Part shown: piece after piece, positions 34,103-42,735 of the stretch
How positions within the stretch are numbered: the first letter of the stretch is position 1
Layout: each line of letters begins with the position of its first letter
Origin: JAYPHU01 sp964611435
Lineage (GTDB): Bacteria; Pseudomonadota; Alphaproteobacteria; Rhodospirillales; UBA2165
Direction of reading: 5' to 3'
NCBI GenBank assembly: GCA_964611435.1
Contig: CAZSXT010000011.1
Location: 36,499 to 100,498 of the forward strand
Length of the DNA: 64,000 bases
Notes under the pieces: generated by a model
Databases searched by the model: none
Seen by the model: only the letters and a program-made list of their open reading frames with translations
Told to the model about the DNA's origin: nothing
Made by a program: the position numbers and the translations under genes

Positions 34103-34681
34103 ATGTCCCTTGTTTCCATCAGCCCCGAGTCTCATGGCGTTCAATTGGAGATCGCCTACGCGACCGCCGATAACTTTACCGGTTCACCCATCTATGTGCG
34201 TCCCGGCTGTTATCTGCATCCTGAAGCGGCGATGTGTCTGGAGCAAGCGGTCGGCCTCGCCAAGGAGTTGGGTCTCGGCATCAAAATATTTGACGCTTAC
34301 CGCCCGGCGGAAGCGCAATGGGTGATGTGGAATCATACGCCCGACCCGGAATTCCTGGCTGATCCCCGGCGCGGTTCGCCTCATTCACGGGGGGTCGCGG
34401 TGGACCTGACCCTGATCGACGGGAACGGAGAGGAGCTGGAGATGGGCACCGGGTTCGATGCGTTCACGCCCCTATCCCATCACGGCAACACTGAAATTTC
34501 TAGGGAGGCCCAGCGAAACCGGCATATCCTCATGGGGATCATGACCACCGCAGGTTGGGATTTTTACCGGAATGAATGGTGGCACTATCAATTGTTCAAT
34601 TCCCGGAGCTATCCGCTTTTGAGCGATTCAGTTCTGGACAAACCGATGATGCCGGCGGCTGCCATGGCGGCGGCAGGATGA
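34103..34681 (+). CDS. D-alanyl-D-alanine dipeptidase, VanX/DdpX-like
   Basis: 192-aa zinc metallopeptidase of the M15D family; hydrolyses D-Ala-D-Ala dipeptide. The zinc and catalytic motifs are RRGSPHSRGVAVDLTLID (SxHxxGxAxD) and NEWWHYQLF (ExxH-type), with KIFDAYRPAEAQWVM upstream. No signal peptide, so likely cytosolic, which fits peptide salvage rather than vancomycin resistance. ATG 34103 is chosen over a TTG 15 bases earlier. Its TGA overlaps the next ATG (ATGA), coupling it to the polysaccharide deacetylase. Confidence 0.88.
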   Translation: MSLVSISPESHGVQLEIAYATADNFTGSPIYVRPGCYLHPEAAMCLEQAVGLAKELGLGIKIFDAYRPAEAQWVMWNHTPDPEFLADPRRGSPHSRGVAVDLTLIDGNGEELEMGTGFDAFTPLSHHGNTEISREAQRNRHILMGIMTTAGWDFYRNEWWHYQLFNSRSYPLLSDSVLDKPMMPAAAMAAAG

Positions 34682-35709
34682 GAGAGTCCATGCGCCGATA
34701 TCTTGCCGCTCTTGCCCTAGTTCTGTACCTCGGCCTCGCCGGATGGCCGGCCATGGCACAAGCGGCCGACTCTGCAGTTATCCTCATGTACCATCGCTTC
34801 GGCGAAAGCGCCTATCCCTCAACCAACATTAAGATCGAGCAGCTTGAGGCCCATATCCAGGAGCTGACCAGCGGCGGCTATACGGTCCTGCCTGTTGCTG
34901 AAATTATGTCGCGAATTCGGGATGGCAATGCGCTGCCAGATCGCGCGGTCGGGATCACCATCGATGACGGTTATAGGTCCATCTACACCGAAGCGTGGCC
35001 CCGTTTTCGCAAGGCCGGGCTGCCATTCACTATCTTTATCTCGACAGATCCGATTGACCGGGGCGCCGACGGGCAGCTTACTTGGGATCAAATCCGGGAG
35101 ATGCGTAAAACGGGGGTCAGGATCGGTGCGCACACCGGCAGCCATTTACATATGGTGCGTGCCGATGAGAACCGGAACAGGGACGAGATCACCCGATCAA
35201 ACAAACGTCTGATGGAAGAGCTGGGCGAGGCGCCAACCCTCTTCGCCTACCCCTATGGCGAAACCGGCTTAGACGTCAAAAAAGTGGTGGATCAGGCAGG
35301 CTACGCATTCATCTTTGGACAGCATTCGGGCGCCATCGGTCCGATGACCGATTTGACCTATATCCCCCGCTTCGCCTTGAACGAAAATTTTGGAAGCCTC
35401 GGTCGGCTGAAGCTGGTGATCAACGCCCTGCCCTTGCCGGCCAAAGATTTCACACCCTTGGACACCAAAGTTGGCAGCGTCAATCCGCCCCATTTCGGCT
35501 TTACCGTGGCCCGGCCCCTCAAAAATTTGGGCCAAATGAACTGTTTCGTCTCGGGTGAAGGCAGGGTGCCCATCACGCGGCTGGGCGAATCCCGGATCGA
35601 AATCCGACCGAGCAAACCCTTTGGCAAGGGCAGAACCAGAATCAATTGCACCTTACCGGCGGACGGCGGGCGCTGGCATTGGCTGGGCACCCTCTTCGTG
35701 GCGCCCTGA
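34678..35709 (+). CDS. Exported polysaccharide deacetylase
   Basis: 343-aa NodB-fold (CE4) hydrolase removing acetyl groups from a polysaccharide. A signal peptide is clear (RRYLAALALVLYLGLAGWPAMAQA). The fold is marked by SAVILMYHRFGES, the TIDDGYRSIYTEAWP motif with catalytic Asp, and GAHTGSHLHMVRA with zinc His residues. A C-terminal extension of about 110 residues (LVINALPLPAKDF onward) is of unknown role. The four-base overlap with the dipeptidase suggests joint expression. Substrate could be peptidoglycan or a capsular or exopolysaccharide. Confidence 0.88.
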   Translation: MRESMRRYLAALALVLYLGLAGWPAMAQAADSAVILMYHRFGESAYPSTNIKIEQLEAHIQELTSGGYTVLPVAEIMSRIRDGNALPDRAVGITIDDGYRSIYTEAWPRFRKAGLPFTIFISTDPIDRGADGQLTWDQIREMRKTGVRIGAHTGSHLHMVRADENRNRDEITRSNKRLMEELGEAPTLFAYPYGETGLDVKKVVDQAGYAFIFGQHSGAIGPMTDLTYIPRFALNENFGSLGRLKLVINALPLPAKDFTPLDTKVGSVNPPHFGFTVARPLKNLGQMNCFVSGEGRVPITRLGESRIEIRPSKPFGKGRTRINCTLPADGGRWHWLGTLFVAP

Positions 35710-35736
35710 CGCTCATCTATTTAAAGCCGGTATTGC

Positions 35737-36936
35737 TTAGATGCTGGGTTTTGCTTGGAACTCTGCCGGCAGGCTCACGACTTTGTCGCCCAACCGGGCG
35801 CCGTCCAGCCTGTGCAACCGGTTTGCACGAATAATAACCCGCAAAGTTCGCACATAGTTTTCACCACGCGCCGAATAACTGGTGAGCGAACGGGACAAGG
35901 CCAGACCATTCAGCGGACTGCCCTCTTTTCGCATATCCGCCCGCTGACTCCGCATGGCCCGGTATGCGCGGTGACTGTTCAGGTTGCGCGTATAAGCGCG
36001 AACGGCATCCAACAAAGAGTCAAAAGCTTTAATCCGGTGGGTTTTGCCCCGGTCCCGGCGCCGTGGCAGTAGGCCGTCTTCATCATCATCCACGGTCCAC
36101 TGGCCGAACAGGGCATTGCCTTCGCGGACGAATCTCGACGTCCCCCAGCCGCTTTCCTCCGCCGCTTGAGCGAGGGCCAAAGATGGCGGCACCACATCGA
36201 TCCGCCGCAGCAACGTAGCGAAATCATTGCGCCTGGTTTTGTATTGCTCGGAAATTGCCGCCAGCCAGAGTCGATCCTCGGCAGGCAGTTTGACGCCGCG
36301 CCGGGCCTGGACCGCCAAGGCGGCAACCCTGCGGCGTTTGTTCAGAATCTCCTGATTCACTTTAAGGATCAGCGGCAGCACGGTCTGGAAAAATATTTCC
36401 TTCCGCTGCTCAGGCACCCTGATACGGCCGATATCGCTGGGCATGGATACCAGGAACAGCGGCGGCACATCGCCGTCACCGGCCTGAACCGAATCGAAAT
36501 CATATTTCACCGTGGAAAAGGTCTTACGCAACGACCGGACAGTCAGACCGCCCCCTTGGCGCTGGATACTGCGCAGGGTCAGCCCTCCCGACGCCTCTAA
36601 TTGTGGGACAGCCTCGGGCGGCAGAAACTTGGCCTGCGGCGCATACGCAGTGCGGTCGATGGGCGTGCTGGCGGCAAACGCCATCAGCGCCAATACGCTC
36701 ACTCCGAGAAAGCCGAGGGTTGCCTTTTCGAAGAACGTCATTTCTGAGAGGCTCCGCGTTTCATATTCGGGATCACCACCGTTTCCGGTCCTTCTTATTC
36801 CCAGCCGTTGCACACAACTCTTTATCCAGCGGAATATAATCTGCACACGGTCCGCTGCTAGTCCTGACCGGCGCGAGATTTTACCGGCGGTCCGGTCTCC
36901 TGAGCTATAGATATTTTCCGAAATTTTTTGGCTCAT
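35737..36936 (-). CDS. Bax-like glucosaminidase-domain protein
   Basis: 399-aa membrane-anchored putative peptidoglycan hydrolase. An N-terminal basic cytoplasmic segment is followed by a transmembrane helix at about 70-90 (ATLGFLGVSVLALMAFA). The periplasmic C-terminal half is a glucosaminidase/Bax-type domain: VPPSLALAQAAEESGWGTSRF with the catalytic Glu, GNALFGQWT, and FDSLLDAVRAYTRNLNSH. Convergent with the deacetylase across 27 bases. The gap at 36937-37077 contains a lone TGTGGATAA (37056-37064) near the trpS end. Confidence 0.8.
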   Translation of the reverse strand: MSQKISENIYSSGDRTAGKISRRSGLAADRVQIIFRWIKSCVQRLGIRRTGNGGDPEYETRSLSEMTFFEKATLGFLGVSVLALMAFAASTPIDRTAYAPQAKFLPPEAVPQLEASGGLTLRSIQRQGGGLTVRSLRKTFSTVKYDFDSVQAGDGDVPPLFLVSMPSDIGRIRVPEQRKEIFFQTVLPLILKVNQEILNKRRRVAALAVQARRGVKLPAEDRLWLAAISEQYKTRRNDFATLLRRIDVVPPSLALAQAAEESGWGTSRFVREGNALFGQWTVDDDEDGLLPRRRDRGKTHRIKAFDSLLDAVRAYTRNLNSHRAYRAMRSQRADMRKEGSPLNGLALSRSLTSYSARGENYVRTLRVIIRANRLHRLDGARLGDKVVSLPAEFQAKPSI

Positions 36937-37077
36937 TAATTTTCAAAGCGACGCAACGGGTTATACCAAGTGCTTCGCTTTGTCCCTCAAGTTTGTAATT
37001 TCTGTATGTGGGAATTCGGCAAAAGTTTTTGGCGAATCTCGGTTCGCTGTCACCCTGTGGATAAATTGTGGAAAAAA

Positions 37078-38076
37078 TTAGGCGCGCAGGAATCCGACCG
37101 CTTTATAGGTCTCGGATAGGATAGGATCGGCGATTTCCCGCGCTCGGGCCGAACCATCTGCCAAAACATTATCCAGATAACCGGGATCCTTCACCAGGCG
37201 CGCCATTTCATCACCGATCGGGCCCAGTTTTTCCACCGCCAAATCCGTTAGATCCTCTTTGAACTTGGAGAACTGCGCACCGTCATAGGCTTGGCACACC
37301 TCGGCCAATGATTGATCCGCCAGGGCCGCATAAATTCCCATCAGATTGGACGCTTCGGGCCGGCCCTCCAAGCCTTCGGGCTTGCCGGGCAACGGTTCCG
37401 GATCTGTTTTGGCCCGGCGGATTTTTTTGGAGATATCGTCCCGGCCGTCAGTCATATTGATAAGGGACGCTTCCGACGGATCGGATTTGGACATCTTATT
37501 CTTACCGTCGCGAAGCGACATGACTCGGGTCGCTTCCCCCAGGATCAGCGGCTCCGGCAAGGGAAAAAGGTCCACATTAAAATCGTTATTGAACTTTTGG
37601 GCGATATCCCGGCTCAGCTCCAAATGCTGCTTTTGATCTTCCCCCACGGGCACGTGGGTGGCCTTGTATAAAAGAATGTCCGCCGCCATCAGGTTCGGAT
37701 AGGCATAAAGACCGACCGAGGCGTTCTCCCGGTGCTTGCCCGCCTTTTCCTTAAACTGGGTCATGCGGTTCAGCCAGCCCAACCGCGCCACGCAATTGAA
37801 CACCCAAGCCAGTTCCGCATGGGCCGAGACCTGGCTTTGGTTGAAGATGATGTTCTTTTCCGGATCAAGACCCGACGCGATCAAGCCGGCGGTCACTTCC
37901 CTTGTGGCCGGCGCAAGCGCCCCCGGCTCCTGCCACACGGTGATGGCATGCAGATCAACCACGCAGTAGAGGCACTCATAGTCGTGCTGCAGATTCACCC
38001 AGTTCTTCAACGCCCCCAAATAGTTGCCGAGGTGCAGATCACCGGTGGGCTGAATGCCTGAAAAGATGCGGCTCAT
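37078..38076 (-). CDS. trpS: Tryptophanyl-tRNA synthetase
   Basis: Class I aminoacyl-tRNA synthetase charging tRNA-Trp. 332 aa, typical. The HIGH-type motif is PTGDLHLGNYLGAL and the KMSKS motif is KNKMSKSDPS. VPVGEDQKQHLELSRDIA is the conserved Trp-site region. It follows murJ by 72 bases; the order mutS-glnD-murJ-trpS is common in alphaproteobacteria. Confidence 0.96.
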   Translation of the reverse strand: MSRIFSGIQPTGDLHLGNYLGALKNWVNLQHDYECLYCVVDLHAITVWQEPGALAPATREVTAGLIASGLDPEKNIIFNQSQVSAHAELAWVFNCVARLGWLNRMTQFKEKAGKHRENASVGLYAYPNLMAADILLYKATHVPVGEDQKQHLELSRDIAQKFNNDFNVDLFPLPEPLILGEATRVMSLRDGKNKMSKSDPSEASLINMTDGRDDISKKIRRAKTDPEPLPGKPEGLEGRPEASNLMGIYAALADQSLAEVCQAYDGAQFSKFKEDLTDLAVEKLGPIGDEMARLVKDPGYLDNVLADGSARAREIADPILSETYKAVGFLRA

Positions 38077-38148
38077 GGCGCAAATCCGTTCATATTTGTT
38101 ATGCTGGTTCCCAGAAGGGCGGTGTTATGGCGGCGTTGCCGGTCGAGG

Positions 38149-39705
38149 TCAAGTATCTGCGGCGCGCCGAGTCATCAGCCGCCGTATGTGATTGGGCGAC
38201 ACAGTCCTGAGCACCAATGCCAATAGGCCATAAACAACAAGACCCAGGACCACCAGCACCGCCAATCCGCCGGCGCGGGTCAATTCATCGCCGCTCAATA
38301 TTTCGCCCAGAGGCCGGATGCCGTAAATCAGCGCCGCCGCCATGATCACGCTCGCCAACAGGATGCGCTTGAGCCGGGACATCAAACGCTCATCGGGGCG
38401 AAAATGGCCCCGGCGATATAGAATAACCGCCAGCAGGATCACATTCAGCCAGGCGGCGGCGGCCGTGGCCGCGGCAATGCCCAAGTGCAGGAACGGTTTC
38501 ATCAGGATCAGGTTCAGCACCAAATTGACGGCGACGGCGACAAGTCCCACCTTGACCGGGGTGGCCGTGTCCTCTCGGGCGAAAAATCCGGCGGACAGGC
38601 CTTTGACCATCACATAGGCCGGGATGCCCGCCGCATAGATGGCCAGCGCGCCGGCTGTAGCGACGGCCTGATCCGGGCCGAACTCTCCCCGCTGGAACAG
38701 CACGGCGATGATGGGCTGCGCCAGGACAATCAGCGCCGTAGCGGCCGGAACCCCTAAGAACAAAGAAAACTCGAGCGCCCGGTTCATACTGTTGTCGGCG
38801 CCGGCCTCGTCGCCGGCCCGCACTTGGCGGGACAAAAGCGGCAACAACGCCGTGCCGACCGCTACGCCGACCACGCCCATGGGTAACTGGTTCACCCGGT
38901 CGGCATAGAACAGATACGAGATAGAGCCCGAGGGCAACAGCGACGCGATAACCGTATCGATCAACAAGCTGATCTGATAAACGCCGGCGCCGATAGCGAC
39001 CGGCGCAATGCGTTTCAGCATGGTCTTCACGTCATCGGTCAGTTTCGGCAGGCGCAGGCGCAGCGGCACCCCAGCCCGGACGCAATGGACCAGCAGCCAG
39101 ACGAACTGCACCGCGCCCGCACCGCACACGCCCCAGGCCAGGGCGTGGGCCGGGCTCGGCACGAACGGCGTCAGCCAGAGAATGGCGCCAATCAGGCAAA
39201 TATTCAGCAGGATCGGCGTTGCGGCGGCGGCGGCAAATTTCCCGAGAGAATTCAACACGCCGGCCATTAAAGAGACCAGCGAGATGAACAGCAGATACGG
39301 AAACGTCAGCCGCGTGAGATCCACAGTGCGGTTGAACTGTTCCGGATCATCGGCAAAGCCGGGCGCAAAGCCGAGCAGGATGACCGGCATGGCGATTTCC
39401 ACCAACATAGTGAACACCAGTAAACTCCAAAGCAGGATCGCCAGGGCTTGCTCGGCGAAGACCTGCGCCCGCGCCCGGCCATCATCTTCCAGAAGGCCAG
39501 CAAACTGGGGCACGAAGGCGGCGTTGAACGCGCCTTCGGCAAACAGGCGGCGGAACAGATTAGGCAGTTTGAAGGCCACGAAGAACGCGTCCGCCAATGG
39601 CCCCGCGCCCAGGAGGGCGGCGACCAGGATATCCCGGACAAATCCGAAGATACGGCTCAGCATGGTAAAGCCGCCGACGGTCGTTATGGCGCGCAGCAAT
39701 GACAT
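38149..39705 (-). CDS. murJ: Lipid II flippase MurJ
   Basis: Inner-membrane flippase for the peptidoglycan precursor lipid II. 518 aa, MOP superfamily with about 14 membrane helices. Recognisable segments: TVGGFTMLSRIFGFVRDILV with the cytoplasmic-cavity arginines, ADAFFVAFKLPNLFRRLFAEGAFNAAF, and DTVIASLLPSGSISYLFYADRVNQLPMG. The loop QFNRTVDLTRLTFPYLLF is typical. Between glnD and trpS on the minus strand. Confidence 0.95.
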   Translation of the reverse strand: MSLLRAITTVGGFTMLSRIFGFVRDILVAALLGAGPLADAFFVAFKLPNLFRRLFAEGAFNAAFVPQFAGLLEDDGRARAQVFAEQALAILLWSLLVFTMLVEIAMPVILLGFAPGFADDPEQFNRTVDLTRLTFPYLLFISLVSLMAGVLNSLGKFAAAAATPILLNICLIGAILWLTPFVPSPAHALAWGVCGAGAVQFVWLLVHCVRAGVPLRLRLPKLTDDVKTMLKRIAPVAIGAGVYQISLLIDTVIASLLPSGSISYLFYADRVNQLPMGVVGVAVGTALLPLLSRQVRAGDEAGADNSMNRALEFSLFLGVPAATALIVLAQPIIAVLFQRGEFGPDQAVATAGALAIYAAGIPAYVMVKGLSAGFFAREDTATPVKVGLVAVAVNLVLNLILMKPFLHLGIAAATAAAAWLNVILLAVILYRRGHFRPDERLMSRLKRILLASVIMAAALIYGIRPLGEILSGDELTRAGGLAVLVVLGLVVYGLLALVLRTVSPNHIRRLMTRRAADT

Positions 39706-39781
39706 AATCGCGTGTTTACCCTAACCCCGGTGCCATGACCAGAGGTTAGAAAGTTGAAAATATTGGCGAAATTGGGGCGAA

Positions 39782-42541
39782 CTACTCGGCCGCCACGGCC
39801 GGCGCCTGCCCCCCCTCGACCGCGTCCAGGAGCGCTATTTTGATCCGTTTGATCTTATCTTCGTGCGTGACCTTCAGGCCGAAGACGTCCTTGACGTAGA
39901 AGCTATCGACCGCCTCTTCGCCAAAGGTCGTGATATGCGCGCTGGAAATCTTGAGACCAAGCGCGGTGATGGCGGCGGTCACATCATAGAGGAAGCCGAC
40001 CCGGTCCAGCCCGGTCACTTCGATGATTGTGTCGGTGGCGCTGGCGTTATTATCGACGATCACCCGGCCGGCTACGCTGAACATGTCGTCTTGTTTGGAG
40101 GTTCGGCTGGCCTTCACCTTTTCCAACTCCTCTTGGAGATGGAGCTTGTCTGACAGCACATCTTCAATCCGGGTAAAAATACGCTTCATCTTGTCGTCCT
40201 GGGTGACCGCGGAGTCGGTAGCATCCAGGAAAGAAAAACTGTCCAACACCATCCCGTCGGACAAGGTGGCGATTTTGGCGTCCATGATGGTCACACCGGA
40301 GATCGCCATAACGCCGGCAATCTTGGAAAAGATGCCGGGATGATCAGGGGCGTACACGGTCACCTCGGAAAACTTAAATGTGTCGTCGATGCGGGAATCG
40401 ATATAGAGGCTCACACCCTGATCCTTGGCGGCGCGGACAATTTCCGCGTGACGGAGATGGGAGTCCGTGTCGTAGGTCAGCCAGTAGGACGGATATCCGG
40501 ACGAAATATGCTCTTCGACGAATTCAGCCGGCCAGCCGGCAAGCGCGTCCCGCAAGCGATCCTTCGCCGCGGCAATCCGGTGGACCCGGTTTTCCTCCAC
40601 CTGGTCGCCGGACATGACCTCAAGCGAGCGCTGATACAGACCCCGCAGAAGGCCGGATTTCCAGTTGTTCCAAGTGTTGGGACCAACCGCCCGGATATCG
40701 ACACAGGTCAGAACCGTCAGCAGGCGCAGACGTTCCACCGACCGGACGACGGACACAAAGTTTTTGATTGTGAGCGGATCGTCCACATCCCGCTTAAACG
40801 CGGTGTCGCTCATGGTCAGGTGTTCCTTGACCAGCCAGCTTACGGTCGCGGTTTCTTCCTGATCCAGACCTAGACGCGGGCAAAGCTCCAACGCCAGTTC
40901 GGCCCCCAGTTCCGAATGGTCGCCGCCCCGGCCCTTGGCGATATCGTGCATAAACACCGCCACATAGAGGGCGCGCCGGGAATGAATCTTCTTCAGCGCC
41001 TCGGTGACGTTGGGCATTTCCTCGGTATATTGGCCCGCCTCGATCCGGGACAGAATACCAATGGCGCGGATCGTATGCTCATCCACCGTATAGGTGTGGT
41101 ACATGTCGAACTGCATCTGCGCGACCACCCGGCCGAAATCAGGAATAAACAACCCAAACACGCCGGCCTCGTTCATCCGGCGCAGTGCTGTCTCGGGCTC
41201 CTTAGTCGAAGTCAGAATATCCAGAAACAATTGGTTCGACGCCGGGTCGTTCTGAAACTCTTCGTCGATCAGGTCTAAATCTTCGCTGATCTGGCGCAGG
41301 GAGTAAGGGTGCACATCCAAATCATGCTCCTGCGCCTCAGCGAAGATGCGTAACAGTTTGAGCGGGTCGTTACGGAACGCGTCGTCCGATTGAAGCGTGA
41401 TTCGGCCCTGATCTACATCGAACCCATCGATCTTGAACCGGCGGAAGGCAAAACCCGGCATACGGAAGAAGGACCGCTTGGCCTGTTTGTCCTCCAGATA
41501 GGCGCACAACACCCGGGTCAGATCACCCACATCCTTGGCGATCAGGAAATAGTGCTTCATGAAACGCTCGACACCGCTGGATTCGGGCTGATCTTCGTAG
41601 CCCATTTTCTCGGAGATGCCTTTTTGTACATCAAAGGTCAGGCGCTCTTCGGGGCGGCCGGCGATGTAGTGTAGGTAGCATCGGACCGTGGCCAAAAACT
41701 CCGCCGCCTTGTTGTAGCGGAAGACATCCTGCGGGGTGAAAACGTTTAGCGAGACCAGCTCTTCCACATCGGTGACCCGGTAGAGATACTTGTTCAGCCA
41801 ATAGAGCGTCTGTAGGTCGCGCAAACCGCCCTTGCCTTCCTTGATATTGGGTTCGACCACATAGCGGGCATCGCCCATCCGGTCGTGCCGGTCGTCGCGC
41901 TCCTGCAGCTTGGCCTCGACAAACGCCGGGCCGCGACCGTCCATCACGTCGGATTGGAATTTCTGCTTAAATTGGCCGAACGTGCTCTGGTCGCCCCACA
42001 GCCAACGGGCGTCCAGCAAACTGGTCTCAATGGTCACGTCCTGCTTGGCCAGGCGGATGCATTCGTCAATGGACCGGGTGGAATGGCCGACCTTCAGATT
42101 CATGTCCCACAACATATAAAGAATGAACTCGACCACCTGCTCGGTGTAGCCGGTCGGCTTATACGGCAGGAGAAACATTATATCGACGTCGGAGTGGGGG
42201 GCCAGTTCGGCCCGGCCGTAGCCGCCGATCGCCACTACGCTGATATTCTCCGAGGTGGAGCGGTTGGGCGCCGTATAGGCTTTTTCCGTCGCCACATCAT
42301 AGATCACCCGGATCAACTGATCGATCAGATAGGCGTTGCCCGCCAGCACGGCCGCGCCGCTGCCGAGCTCGTCAAACCGGCGGCGCACCTCGCCCTGGCC
42401 TGCGGCTAGCGTATCCTTGAGCAAAGTCAGGATGTCCGCCCGTTTGGCCGCATCATAGCCGTCATCGCCCAACACGCCGTCAATCGCGGCGATCAGGGAT
42501 TGGCGGTCGATGATCTCGCGCTTTTTGCTGATCTGGTTCAT
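39782..42541 (-). CDS. glnD: GlnD, [protein-PII] uridylyltransferase/uridylyl-removing enzyme
   Basis: Glutamine sensor that modifies PII proteins and so controls nitrogen assimilation. 919 aa. The nucleotidyltransferase domain has the G-G...DxD motif VAIGGYGRAELAPHSDVDIM; the HD hydrolase domain has VFMHDIAKGRGGDHSELGAE; two C-terminal ACT domains (VTVYAPDHPGIFSKIAGVMA and IIEVTGLDRVGFLYDVTAAI) bind glutamine. It is followed by murJ. Between it and mutS lies the repeat at 42578-42714. Confidence 0.96.
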   Translation of the reverse strand: MNQISKKREIIDRQSLIAAIDGVLGDDGYDAAKRADILTLLKDTLAAGQGEVRRRFDELGSGAAVLAGNAYLIDQLIRVIYDVATEKAYTAPNRSTSENISVVAIGGYGRAELAPHSDVDIMFLLPYKPTGYTEQVVEFILYMLWDMNLKVGHSTRSIDECIRLAKQDVTIETSLLDARWLWGDQSTFGQFKQKFQSDVMDGRGPAFVEAKLQERDDRHDRMGDARYVVEPNIKEGKGGLRDLQTLYWLNKYLYRVTDVEELVSLNVFTPQDVFRYNKAAEFLATVRCYLHYIAGRPEERLTFDVQKGISEKMGYEDQPESSGVERFMKHYFLIAKDVGDLTRVLCAYLEDKQAKRSFFRMPGFAFRRFKIDGFDVDQGRITLQSDDAFRNDPLKLLRIFAEAQEHDLDVHPYSLRQISEDLDLIDEEFQNDPASNQLFLDILTSTKEPETALRRMNEAGVFGLFIPDFGRVVAQMQFDMYHTYTVDEHTIRAIGILSRIEAGQYTEEMPNVTEALKKIHSRRALYVAVFMHDIAKGRGGDHSELGAELALELCPRLGLDQEETATVSWLVKEHLTMSDTAFKRDVDDPLTIKNFVSVVRSVERLRLLTVLTCVDIRAVGPNTWNNWKSGLLRGLYQRSLEVMSGDQVEENRVHRIAAAKDRLRDALAGWPAEFVEEHISSGYPSYWLTYDTDSHLRHAEIVRAAKDQGVSLYIDSRIDDTFKFSEVTVYAPDHPGIFSKIAGVMAISGVTIMDAKIATLSDGMVLDSFSFLDATDSAVTQDDKMKRIFTRIEDVLSDKLHLQEELEKVKASRTSKQDDMFSVAGRVIVDNNASATDTIIEVTGLDRVGFLYDVTAAITALGLKISSAHITTFGEEAVDSFYVKDVFGLKVTHEDKIKRIKIALLDAVEGGQAPAVAAE

Positions 42542-42577
42542 GGCCCGTGGTCTTTAACGCAAATTCTCACATTAATA

Positions 42578-42714
42578 TAGGGGCGAGCGGCCCCTTCGGC
42601 GAGGGGCTCTCGGGTTTTCCAATTCCAGCGTCGCCCCCGAGTTGGCGAAGCCGAGTCTCGGGGGTCCATGGGCATGGGTTGCATGGATACCCGACAACCG
42701 CTTCGCGGGTCGGG
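42578..42714. repeat. Palindrome-rich extragenic repeat between glnD and mutS
   Basis: The 194-base gap contains no gene but several hairpins: GGGGC/GCCCC near 42580, CCCCCGAG/CTCGGGGG (42634-42641 with 42657-42664, with GGC-gaa-GCC inside the loop), and CCCGAC/GTCGGG plus CCGC/GCGG (42690-42714). The last, ending in CGGGCATGACG, resembles extragenic palindromic repeats scattered through alphaproteobacterial genomes. Only one copy is in this window, so dispersal is not shown. Confidence 0.6.
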
Positions 42715-42735
42715 CATGACGCAGAGAGAGTCGCG

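Noticed and set aside
34103..34681. Vancomycin resistance gene (VanX-like)
   Set aside because: Family match is real, but there is no vanH or vanA neighbour and the protein lacks a resistance context; D-Ala-D-Ala salvage is simpler.
37056..37064. TGTGGATAA, a perfect single DnaA box
   Set aside because: Only one site, with no cluster of boxes, AT-rich unwinding region or dnaA/dnaN neighbour. Not an origin.
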